Source: Pseudonocardia sulfidoxydans NBRC 16205
Lineage (GTDB): Bacteria > Actinomycetota > Actinomycetes > Mycobacteriales > Pseudonocardiaceae
Reading direction: 5' to 3'
DNA length: 64,000 nucleotides
Assembly (NCBI RefSeq): GCF_007989085.1
Contig: NZ_BJVJ01000022.1
Span: 1-64,000 of the forward strand
Positions 15,702 through 22,895 of the stretch are shown one piece after another; the stretch's first letter is position 1, and each line of letters begins with the position of its first letter. Made by a program: the position numbers and the translations under genes. The notes below the pieces were generated by a model that saw only the letters and a list, made by a program, of their open reading frames with translations, had not been told where the DNA came from and did not search any database.

Positions 15702-16795
15702 GCGGGGCTCCCAGCGGCGACGTGGCGGTTGGCTGGACGGGGCAGTCCGAGGGACGCGCGCAGTGTGCGTCCGGGGCGACGCAGCAGGTCGCGGAGTCCC
15801 GGCAGCACCTCGGTCGCGAGGAGCGGGAGGTCGACGGCCAGGACGGCCGGGTGGAACCGGACCCCGTCGACGCTGCCCGCGAGTCGCTTCAGCACCGTCA
15901 CGAGACCGGCGGGGGTCCCGACGTGGCGCAGCCGGCCGGTCGGGGGCCACACGGTGTCGGCGTCGAGCGCCGCGAGGCGGGCGGCAGCAGCCGGGTCGGA
16001 GCCGTCGAGGACGACGTCGACCTCGGCGAACACGCGGGGCGCACCGGCGTCCCTGGCCCGGGTCGCGGCGGCGGCGACGTCGTCGGGGTCGGTCCCCCGC
16101 ACGAGGACGACGTCGGCGCGGTCGGCGATGCCCAGCGCCGCGTCGGCGATCACGACGATCTGCCCCTGGGGAGGGCGGGGCGTGATCAGCGGCCCCTTCA
16201 CGGTGAACCGGGCCCCGGTGAAGTCCACGTGGTGGACCTTGTCGGGGTCGAGGTAGCGGCCGGTGGCGACGTCGCGGACGACGCTGTCGTCCTCCCAGGA
16301 GTCCCACAGCGCTCGTGCGACGTCGACGACGTCGGCGGTCTCGCGGTGCAACGCGTCGTCGCCGAGCGGGACGGCGCCGACGGTCGCGGCCGACGCGGCG
16401 TCGTTCGCGGTGCCGACGACCCAGCCGGCCCGGCCGTTGGTCGCGTGGTCGAGCGCCGCCAGCTGCGTCGCGAGGTGGAACGGCTCGGTCGTGGCGACGT
16501 GCAGCGTCGGGGCCAGGCCGAGGCTGCGGGTCGTGGTCGCGACGAACGCGGCGCGGGTGCCCGCCTCGAGCCGGCCCGCGGCGTCGAGACCGCTGCTGGG
16601 CGGCAGTGGTCCGTCGGCGAAGGTCGCGAGGGCGAACCCGGCGTCCTCCGCGGTCCGCACGACCGAGCGCAGCGCGGCCGGGCCGAGGACGTCGGCCGGC
16701 GCTCGCCCGGACCACCGCCACGCGGCCGGGTGGGCACCGTCGCCGTCGAGCTCGACGGCGGCGACGAGCCCACCGCCGGGGACGTGTGCGGTCAT
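15698..16795 (-). CDS. LLM-class flavin-dependent oxidoreductase
   Basis: A 365-residue luciferase-like protein: LVAAVELDGDGAHPAAWR, RTAEDAGFALATFADG, FVATTTRSLGLAPTLHVATT, HATNGRAGWVVGT and KVHHVDFTGARFTVKGPL follow the TIM-barrel landmarks of this family. It is somewhat degenerate compared with F420 or FMN enzymes of known function, so cofactor and substrate are uncertain. It is translationally coupled to the NtaA-type monooxygenase downstream and has a full-length paralogue at 21045-22100 that is likewise followed by an NtaA-type gene, showing an ancestral duplication of the pair. ATG at 16795 follows GGAGGTTCC. Confidence 0.87.
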   Translation of the reverse strand: MTAHVPGGGLVAAVELDGDGAHPAAWRWSGRAPADVLGPAALRSVVRTAEDAGFALATFADGPLPPSSGLDAAGRLEAGTRAAFVATTTRSLGLAPTLHVATTEPFHLATQLAALDHATNGRAGWVVGTANDAASAATVGAVPLGDDALHRETADVVDVARALWDSWEDDSVVRDVATGRYLDPDKVHHVDFTGARFTVKGPLITPRPPQGQIVVIADAALGIADRADVVLVRGTDPDDVAAAATRARDAGAPRVFAEVDVVLDGSDPAAAARLAALDADTVWPPTGRLRHVGTPAGLVTVLKRLAGSVDGVRFHPAVLAVDLPLLATEVLPGLRDLLRRPGRTLRASLGLPRPANRHVAAGSPA

Positions 16796-16810
16796 GGGAA
16801 CCTCCGATTG

Positions 16811-17746
16811 CTAGAGTTCACCGGCCAGCGCCCAGGTGCGTTGCGCCGCATCGGGTTCTGCGCCGTCGAGGACGCTGAGCACGACCTCGTCCGCACCGGC
16901 GTCGAGGTATCCGCGGACGCCGTCGGCGACGGCCTGTTCGTCGCCGAGCAGCGCCAGCTCCACCGCACTGTCCACACCGGCCAGGTCGAGGACGCGTCGG
17001 TAGGACGGGACGGCTCCGTAGCGGGTGAGCGATGTGGTGACGGCGTCGCGCGCGGCGTCGGGATCGGTGACGACGGCGGCCGGCACGAAGGCCACGACGC
17101 GCGGTCGCGGCCTGCCCGCCGCGTCCGCGGCCGCGGTCAGCGCCGGGACGACGTGTTCGGCGAGCACCTCGGGTGCGGCGAGGTAGGGCAGGATGCCGTC
17201 GGCGAGCTCGCCGGAGACCTGCAGCGTCCGCGGGGCCATGGCGGCGACGTACAGCGGGACCGCCGGGCGCGCACCGGCCGTCCCGACCCCGCTCGCGGCG
17301 GCGGTCAGCTCGGCGCCGTGGTGGTCGACCGCGTCGCCGGCGAACACGGAACGCAGCACGGTGAGGTACTCGCGCAGCCGGTCGACCGGGCGGACGTGGG
17401 GCACGCCGTAGACCGGCTCGGTCATGAACGCCGCACCGAGACCGAGGCCGAGCCGGAACCGGCCGTGGGTGGCGGCCTGGGCCGTGAGCGCGGCCGACGC
17501 CGTCACCAGCGGATGCCGGGTGAAGATCGGCACCACCGAGACGCCGACGGTCAACTCCGGCACCTCACGTCCGACGACCGCGGCGAGCAGGGTGGCGTCG
17601 AGGTCGGGCCGTTGCCCGATCCACGCCGAGCCGACCCCGGTCGCGGCGGCCGCGCGGGCTCGCCCGACGACGTCGTCGACGGTGTTGCCCGGGTCGGTCG
17701 ACGCCGACACCGGCGGGGTGAGGGTGATCCCGACGTTCCCGGCCAT
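16811..17746 (-). CDS. LLM-class (F420-type) oxidoreductase
   Basis: A 311-residue luciferase-like protein. Visible landmarks are GITLTPPVSASTDPGNTVDD, a barrel-core VGVSVVPIFTRHPLVTASAA, THGRFRLGLGLGAAFM, VRPVDRLREYLTVLRSVF and AAMAPRTLQVSGELADGILP. The last resembles the TIGR03564-like F420-dependent group, though cofactor choice is a family inference. The ATG at 17746 shares its A with the TGA of the short upstream ORF (TGATG), so it is likely translated by re-initiation. It lies 15 bp upstream of the next LLM gene in the same run. Confidence 0.86.
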   Translation of the reverse strand: MAGNVGITLTPPVSASTDPGNTVDDVVGRARAAAATGVGSAWIGQRPDLDATLLAAVVGREVPELTVGVSVVPIFTRHPLVTASAALTAQAATHGRFRLGLGLGAAFMTEPVYGVPHVRPVDRLREYLTVLRSVFAGDAVDHHGAELTAAASGVGTAGARPAVPLYVAAMAPRTLQVSGELADGILPYLAAPEVLAEHVVPALTAAADAAGRPRPRVVAFVPAAVVTDPDAARDAVTTSLTRYGAVPSYRRVLDLAGVDSAVELALLGDEQAVADGVRGYLDAGADEVVLSVLDGAEPDAAQRTWALAGEL

Positions 17747-17901
17747 CAGGCGGCCCGCTCCCCCACCGTCCACGCGTCGGCGAGCAACGCGGGGGCCGCA
17801 CCGACGGCACAGGGGTCGACGTGGCGTTCGGCGAACCGGACGCGCTGGCAGCCGAGCTGTTCGGCGTCGCGTGCGGGGTCCAGTACCGACAACGGGGTCA
17901 C
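17746..17901 (-). pseudogene. Short ORF: remnant LLM N-terminus or leader ORF
   Basis: A 51-codon ORF with a GTG start and an excellent ribosome site (GGAAGGACC). It reads VTPLSVLDPARDAEQLGCQR, then VRFAERHVDPCAVGAAPALL, then ADAWTVGERAA. The order PLSVLD, AEQLG, FAERH, PALLA is that of the first 60 residues of luciferase-like monooxygenases with about 20 residues missing, so I read it as a truncated LLM gene. The string ERHVDPC also resembles the RHVDxC core of actinobacterial sulfur leader peptides. Its TGA overlaps the next gene's ATG, so it may still act by coupling translation. Confidence 0.5.
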
Positions 17902-18067
17902 GTTCGGGTCCTTCCTCTGGCTGTGCGGCAACGGTCGTCGACGCCGGTCGGCGGTGGCGCCGGGACGGGAGCGGACGGGTGGAGATCGGGCACGGAGGCT
18001 CCTGGGACACGGCGGACCGGGCGACTGGCGGGCCGGTGCCACGACGCACGGGTGCGCGGGATCGGCC

Positions 18068-18139
18068 TCAGCAACAGTGCTGGTCGTAGGCGTGCGCGCG
18101 ACGGCCCGGCCAGAACGGCTCGAGCAGCGTCCGCGACAT
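18068..18139 (-). CDS. Cys-Cys-terminated leader peptide (candidate cysteine attenuator)
   Basis: A 23-residue ORF beginning MSRTLLEPFWPGRR and ending AHAYDQHCC before TGA; the last two codons are TGT TGC. GAGG lies 2-3 bases before the ATG and the ORF is isolated in the 350-bp non-coding gap 17902-18251 at the head of the LLM/NtaA gene run. Small ORFs ending in consecutive Cys codons upstream of sulfur genes are known cysteine-responsive attenuators in mycobacteria. Stalling at low Cys-tRNA would then open expression of the downstream monooxygenases. No leader of this exact sequence is known to me. Confidence 0.6.
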   Translation of the reverse strand: MSRTLLEPFWPGRRAHAYDQHCC

Positions 18140-18251
18140 GCCTCGATCCCACCCGATCGTGGACGTCGGGGCAAGGTGACCGGCCCCGCTGACCGTATCG
18201 CGGGATCGGTTCGCGTACCTGTCCGTACCGGTCGGCCGGGATCACCACGGA

Positions 18252-19664
18252 TCACGACCGTCCGGGGACGGTGCCGACCGGCGTGCGGTGGCGGCGGCCG
18301 TCGAGCAGCGACGCGCCCACCGCCGCCGTGGTGAGCGCGGCAGCCAGGCCGAGCGCGAGGGCGACGCCACCGCGGTAGCCCCCGCTGCCCGTCCCGCCGC
18401 CCGCGGTGGCCGCGACGACGATGCCGGTGCACGCCGCGAGGCAGATCGTCGCCGAGACACGCTGCGCCACCTGGAAGAACCCGGCAGCGAGACCGTGCGC
18501 ACCGGGCGGGGCGAGGGCCAGGGTGAGGCCCTGGTTGGGCGCGGTGATCAGCCCGCCGGCCGCGCCTGCGAGGAACTGTGACCCGGCGAGCACGAGCGGC
18601 AGCGCTGCGGTGGGCAATGTCAGCACGGCGGCCACCGTCGCCACGAGCACGACCAGCAGCACGACGAGCGAGAACGTCACCGACGCCCGGCCCCAACGGG
18701 CGACGACCCGCCAGCCCGATGCAGACGCCACCCCCATCGCGAGCGCCGACGGAACCGTGTACAGCCCCGCGACCAGCGGGCTCAGCCCCAGCCCCTCCTG
18801 CAGCGCGAGGGTGACGACGACGCTCGTCCCCAGCGTCGACCCGAACCAGCACATCGCGACGACCGTGCCGAGCACGAATCCGCGTGACCGGACGAGTGCG
18901 GGGAGCAGGATCGGGACGGCGCCGCGGCGCTCGACCCGCCGCTCCCACGCTGCCAGGGCAGCGACCGCGGCGATCCCGACGGCGACCCACACCGCCGGCA
19001 GCGCGGCCCCGGCCACCGGCAGCAGCACGCACAGCGTGACGAGCGTGAGCAGCCCGATGCCGACGGCGTCGAGGTGCGGGCGGCCCGCGGTCCTCCGCCG
19101 GTCGCGCAGCCACACCGCGGCGACCACGCAGGTCACGATCCCGAAGGGGACGTTGACGGCAACGACGAGCCGCCACCCCACGCCCGGCCCCGCGACGGCG
19201 AGCAGCACCCCGCCGACGAGCGGCGCGAGCAGCGCCGACAGCGACGCGACGGCCGCGTAGGCCCCCAGTGCGCGGGAGCGGGCCGGGCCGTCGAAGGTGT
19301 CCTGGATCAGGGCGATGACCTGCGGGTTCGCCGTCCCGGCGCCGATGCCCTGCACCAGCCGCGCCAGGACGAGCAGCCACGGCGCGGTCGCGAACGCGCC
19401 GACGAGGCTCGCCGCGCTGAACACCGCCAACCCGCCGACGAGCAGCCGCCCGCGACCCAGCGCGTCGCCGAGACGCCCGGCGGGCACGAGCGCGAGCCCG
19501 AACGCCAACGAGTAGACGGCGAGGATCCACTGGACGTCGCTGCGGTCGGCGCCGAGGTCGGCGCGCAGCGCGGGCACGGCGACGGTGAGGATCGCCTGGT
19601 CGAGCAGGGTCGTGAATCCCGTGGCCAGGCAGATCGCGAGGACGGTGCGGGGGTGGGCCGTCAT
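18252..19664 (-). CDS. MFS transporter, DHA2 (14-helix) type
   Basis: A 470-residue integral membrane protein. It opens MTAHPRTVLAICLATGFTTL, contains LDQAILTVAVPALRADLG (the DHA motif after helix 1), DVQWILAVYSLAFG, GRLGDALGRGRLLVGG (motif A) and ARLVQGIGAGTANPQ (motif B), and has about 14 hydrophobic segments. It is probably an efflux pump driven by proton exchange; in this position it may export sulfonate breakdown products, which is a guess. The ATG at 19664 overlaps a TGA in the frame the upstream monooxygenase should end in, a normal coupling arrangement. An uninterrupted frame joins it to the N-terminal frame of that broken upstream gene. Confidence 0.9.
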   Translation of the reverse strand: MTAHPRTVLAICLATGFTTLLDQAILTVAVPALRADLGADRSDVQWILAVYSLAFGLALVPAGRLGDALGRGRLLVGGLAVFSAASLVGAFATAPWLLVLARLVQGIGAGTANPQVIALIQDTFDGPARSRALGAYAAVASLSALLAPLVGGVLLAVAGPGVGWRLVVAVNVPFGIVTCVVAAVWLRDRRRTAGRPHLDAVGIGLLTLVTLCVLLPVAGAALPAVWVAVGIAAVAALAAWERRVERRGAVPILLPALVRSRGFVLGTVVAMCWFGSTLGTSVVVTLALQEGLGLSPLVAGLYTVPSALAMGVASASGWRVVARWGRASVTFSLVVLLVVLVATVAAVLTLPTAALPLVLAGSQFLAGAAGGLITAPNQGLTLALAPPGAHGLAAGFFQVAQRVSATICLAACTGIVVAATAGGGTGSGGYRGGVALALGLAAALTTAAVGASLLDGRRHRTPVGTVPGRS

Positions 19665-21029
19665 GCCGACGCGCGGCGGTGCCTGCGGGCGACCGCGGGC
19701 GGAGCCCGAGGTTCTCCCGCAATGTCGTGCCCTCGTACTCCGTGCGGTAGACGCCACGGTCCTGCAGCGCGGGCACCAGGCGGTCGACGACGTCGTCGAA
19801 GCCGCCGGGGACCGAGTTGGGCTGCAGGTTGAGCCCGTCGATCGCGCCGGCGCGCACGTAGCGGGCCAGCTCGTCGGCCACCGACGCGGGCGTCCCGACG
19901 AACTCGACCGTGTCGCCCAGGTGCAGCACGAGCTGCCGCATCGTGAAGCCGCGTTCGGCGGCCAGCGTCCGCCAGGCCGCGGCGGTGCGCAGCGGCCGGT
20001 CGCTGCTGTTGACCACACCATGGGTGATCGTCTGGGTGGCGACACGGGGTCGGTCGCGGGGAGCGGCCCGTCGACGTCGTGGTCGGACAGGTCGTGGCCC
20101 CACACCGCCTCGACGGTGGCGCGGATCCGCCGGTCGCTCCACGTCCGGTCGCGGAACCACACCGCGCGGTCGCGGGCCTCGGACGCGGTGTCGCCCAGGA
20201 TGATCCGGGTCGCCGGGAAGATGCGCAGGTCGTCGGTGGGGCGCCCGGCCCGTGCCAGGCGGCGGCGCAGGTCGTCGGCGAAGTCCAGCGCGGCGTCGAA
20301 CTGCAGGTAGCGGGAGAAGATGCCCTCGGCGTGCCGGGCGGCGAAGTCACGGCCCTCCGGCGACTCCCCGGCTTGGAACAGCACCGGTTGGCCCTGCGGG
20401 CTCGGTGGCAGCGACGGCCGGGCGCGCCGCGCACTCCGCACGACCTGCGAGATCGCCCCCGGCGCCGACCACGACGTCGCTCCGGTGTCGGACGCCGCGG
20501 CACCCTCGGGCCACGCCGCCCACAGCTGCTCGACCGTCGCCAGGTGCTCCTCGGCGTTGCGGTAGCGGTCGGCGTGACCGACCTCGCCGCCCCGGCGGAA
20601 GTTCTCGCCCGTCCACTCGTTGTCGGTGGTGACGACGTTCCAGCCCGCCCGGCCGCCGCTGAGCACGTCGACGGTGGCGAGCCTGCGCGCCAGGTCGACC
20701 GGGTCGGTGAACGTGGTGTTCAGGGTGGCGACGAGCCCGATCCGCGACGTGACCGCGGCCAGGTGGGCGAACAGCACCAGCTGGTCGGGCCGCCCGGTCA
20801 CGGAGTGGTCGGTGACCCGGCCGAGGTGTTCGCGCAACCGCTGGCTGTCGCCGAGGAACAGGGTGCTGAACAGGCCGCGTTCGGCGGTCTGCGCGAGCCG
20901 GCGCCACGCGGCGAAGTCGTAGTAGACGTCGTCGCGTTCGGCCTCGGACCACACATAGGCGGGTCCGAAGCCGAAGAATCCGGCCAGGTGCAGCCGGGCG
21001 TGCGGGCGGGCGGGATCGGCGGATGCCAA
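19661..21029 (-). pseudogene. Frameshifted NtaA/DszA-family monooxygenase
   Basis: From a TTG start at 21029 (preceded by GGAGGTCCC) the protein follows the family through RIGLVATLNTTFTDPVDLAR, LSGGRAGWNVVTTDNEWTGE, GQPVLFQAGESPEGRDFAAR and DGPLPATDPV. Near 20045 the reading frame is lost; the family sequence continues in another frame as ATQTITHGVVNSSDRPLR, RGFTMRQLVLHLGDTVEFVG, and DRLVPALQDRGVYRTEYEG. One G missing from GTGGTCGCC would explain the first break. A second shift near 19700 is needed to reach the TGA at 19661 that overlaps the MFS start. Either a recent pseudogene or sequence error at two GC-rich spots. It is a paralogue of 14331-15701. Confidence 0.75.
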
Positions 21030-21044
21030 GAGGGACCTCCGGGT

Positions 21045-22100
21045 TCAGGACGCGTAACGGCCCGCGGGACGCGGCAGGTCGAGCCGGTCGCGCAGGGTGT
21101 GCCCGGTGCCGACGGAACCGAATGCGGGCAGCACCTCGGCGGCGAGGACGGGCACGTCGCGGTCGAGGACGGCGGGCACCAGCCGGACGGCGTCGACGTG
21201 CGGTGCGAGCCGGTGCAGCAGCGCGACCAGCCCCGCCGACGACCCCACGTGCCGTAGCCGCGGCCCGGCCCGCCACGGGGTGTGGGCGTCGAGCGCGGCG
21301 AGCCGGACGACCGCGGGCAGGTCGGTGTCGAGGACGACCTCGATCTCGGCGAGCACCCGCGGGGCCCGGACCCCGGCTGCGGCGGTGACGATCCCGTCGG
21401 CCGTGGGGGCGGTGACGACCTCGACGTCGACGAGGTCCGCCGGCAGTGCACCTGCGGGGGCGAGGACGACGACCTGTCCCTGCGGCGGACGCGGGACCAG
21501 CGCGGGGCCGCGGACCGAGAACGTCGCGCCGCGGAAGTCGACGTGGTGCACGCGGTCGGAGTCCAGGAAGCGACCGGTGGCCTCGTCGGCGACGACGGCG
21601 TCGTCCTGCCAGGAGTCCCAGAGCCGGCGGGCGGCGTCGACGACGTCGGCGGCCTCCTGGGCGAGCGCGGTCGTGTCGGGGTCGTGGCGGACGCCGTAGG
21701 CGGCGGCGCGGGCCTCGGTCGCGTCGGTGCCGACGAGCCAGCCCGCCCGGCCGAGCGACGCGTGGTCGAGGCTCGAGAGCTGGTTGGAGACGTGGAACGG
21801 CTCGGCGTGCGCGGTGTCGACGACCGGGACGAGGCCGATGCGGCGGGTGCGGGCGGAGACGAACGCGGCCGCCTCGACCGGGTCGAACCGGCCGGCGACG
21901 CCGTCGCCCGGGGCGCCCGCCGTCGCGTCGTCGAAGGTCAGGAAGCCGAAGCCGGCCGACTCCGCAGCCGTCGCGGTGTCGGCCAGCCGCCCCGGCGTGA
22001 GCAGGTCCACGGGCGGATGGGCCGCCTCCCGCCACGCGGCGGGGTGCGCACCGTCGCCCGCGAGCTCGACACCGATCAGAATCTCACGTCGTCTGTCCAT
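21045..22100 (-). CDS. LLM-class flavin-dependent oxidoreductase (paralogue)
   Basis: A 351-residue luciferase-like protein, clearly paralogous to 15698-16795: EILIGVELAGDGAHPAAWRE, AAESAGFGFLTFDDATAG, FVSARTRRIGLVPVVDTAHA, HASLGRAGWLVGTDA, and RVHHVDFRGATFSVRGPALV. It precedes the frameshifted monooxygenase by 15 bp, repeating the LLM/NtaA gene order seen at 14.3-16.8 kb. ATG at 22100 has GGAGGGAG 6-8 bases upstream. It is divergent from the nitroreductase at 22210 with a 109-bp shared promoter region. Cofactor and substrate are not determinable from sequence. Confidence 0.87.
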   Translation of the reverse strand: MDRRREILIGVELAGDGAHPAAWREAAHPPVDLLTPGRLADTATAAESAGFGFLTFDDATAGAPGDGVAGRFDPVEAAAFVSARTRRIGLVPVVDTAHAEPFHVSNQLSSLDHASLGRAGWLVGTDATEARAAAYGVRHDPDTTALAQEAADVVDAARRLWDSWQDDAVVADEATGRFLDSDRVHHVDFRGATFSVRGPALVPRPPQGQVVVLAPAGALPADLVDVEVVTAPTADGIVTAAAGVRAPRVLAEIEVVLDTDLPAVVRLAALDAHTPWRAGPRLRHVGSSAGLVALLHRLAPHVDAVRLVPAVLDRDVPVLAAEVLPAFGSVGTGHTLRDRLDLPRPAGRYAS

Positions 22101-22209
22101 ACAGGACTCCCTCCGATGTCCACGTGGTGGGAGGAACGGCCGCCGCCGGTCCCGGCGTGCCTACGGTGGCGACGTCCCGCCCGTCCCGTCCTGCCCCTGG
22201 AGGCACCCC

Positions 22210-22875
22210 GTGACCGACCGGCCCGCAGCCGACCGCATCGGCCTGATCGAGGGGCTGTTCAGCACCCCCGCGCGGCGCTACCTGTCCGACCGGCCGATCC
22301 CGGAGGAGGTGCTCTGGGAGCTTCTCGACGCCGCCACCCGCGGCCCGTCCGGGGGCAACCGGCAGAGCTGGGGCTGGATCGTCGTCACCGATCCCGAGGT
22401 CAAGGACCGGGTGGCCGCCTGGTATCGCGAGGGCTGGGAGGCGGCCTACGGGGTGCGGCGCGCCGAGCTGTCGGATCCGGCCCGTGACCAGGCCGACACC
22501 GGCCTGAGCCCGGCGTCCTACCGCGCCACCGAACACCTCGCGCGCCACATCGCAGAGGCGCCGGTGTGGGTCGTCCCGGTGCTGCTCGGGGCCGCCGGGT
22601 CGACCGACCCGCGGGCCGGGGCCTCCATCTACGGCGCGGTGCAGCAGCTGCTGCTCGCTGCCCGCGCCCACGGCATCGGCGGCGTCCTCACCTCGTTCCA
22701 CCTCACGCACGAACGTGAGGTCGACGACCTGCTCGACGTGCCCGACGACGCCCTCACCGTGGGCATCGTCCCGCTGGGTTACCCGGCGCGGGGACGCTGG
22801 TCGGCACCGCGGCGCCGCCCGGTCGCCGAGGTCGTCCACTGGGGGCGGTGGGGCGCCGCCCGCCCGCGCCCGTGA
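22210..22875 (+). CDS. Nitroreductase-family FMN oxidoreductase
   Basis: A 221-residue flavoprotein: LFSTPARRYLSDRPIPEEVL with the FMN-phosphate Arg, AATRGPSGGNRQSWGWIVVT (the P-S-x-x-N-x-Q motif) and SIYGAVQQLLLAARAHGIGG in the helix under the isoalloxazine. Members reduce flavins, nitro groups or quinones with NAD(P)H. As the only candidate flavin reductase near the FMNH2-dependent monooxygenases, it may supply their reduced flavin; this is inference. GTG at 22210 follows GGAGGCACC. It is divergent from the LLM/NtaA pair and convergent with the solute-binding protein, sharing a terminator. Confidence 0.9.
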   Translation: MTDRPAADRIGLIEGLFSTPARRYLSDRPIPEEVLWELLDAATRGPSGGNRQSWGWIVVTDPEVKDRVAAWYREGWEAAYGVRRAELSDPARDQADTGLSPASYRATEHLARHIAEAPVWVVPVLLGAAGSTDPRAGASIYGAVQQLLLAARAHGIGGVLTSFHLTHEREVDDLLDVPDDALTVGIVPLGYPARGRWSAPRRRPVAEVVHWGRWGAARPRP

Positions 22876-22884
22876 GCGCGGGCG
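22861..22884. terminator. Bidirectional terminator between convergent genes
   Basis: A perfect 9-bp stem CGCCCGCGC / GCGCGGGCG with a 6-nt loop. The nitroreductase stop lies in the loop region, and the stop of the convergent solute-binding protein is 12 bp beyond. It can serve both strands. Confidence 0.7.
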
Positions 22885-22895
22885 CGCGGGCCGCA

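Noticed and set aside
18252-21029. A genuine monooxygenase-MFS fusion protein
   Set aside because: The middle of the 925-codon frame is out-of-frame monooxygenase sequence (the family sequence continues in another frame), and the MFS gene has its own normal ATG, so the fusion is a by-product of frameshifts.
22101-22209. Fourth sulfur leader peptide containing HHVDIGG on the minus strand
   Set aside because: It contains HVD by chance but has no start codon with ribosome site, no terminal Cys and overlaps the LLM gene start.
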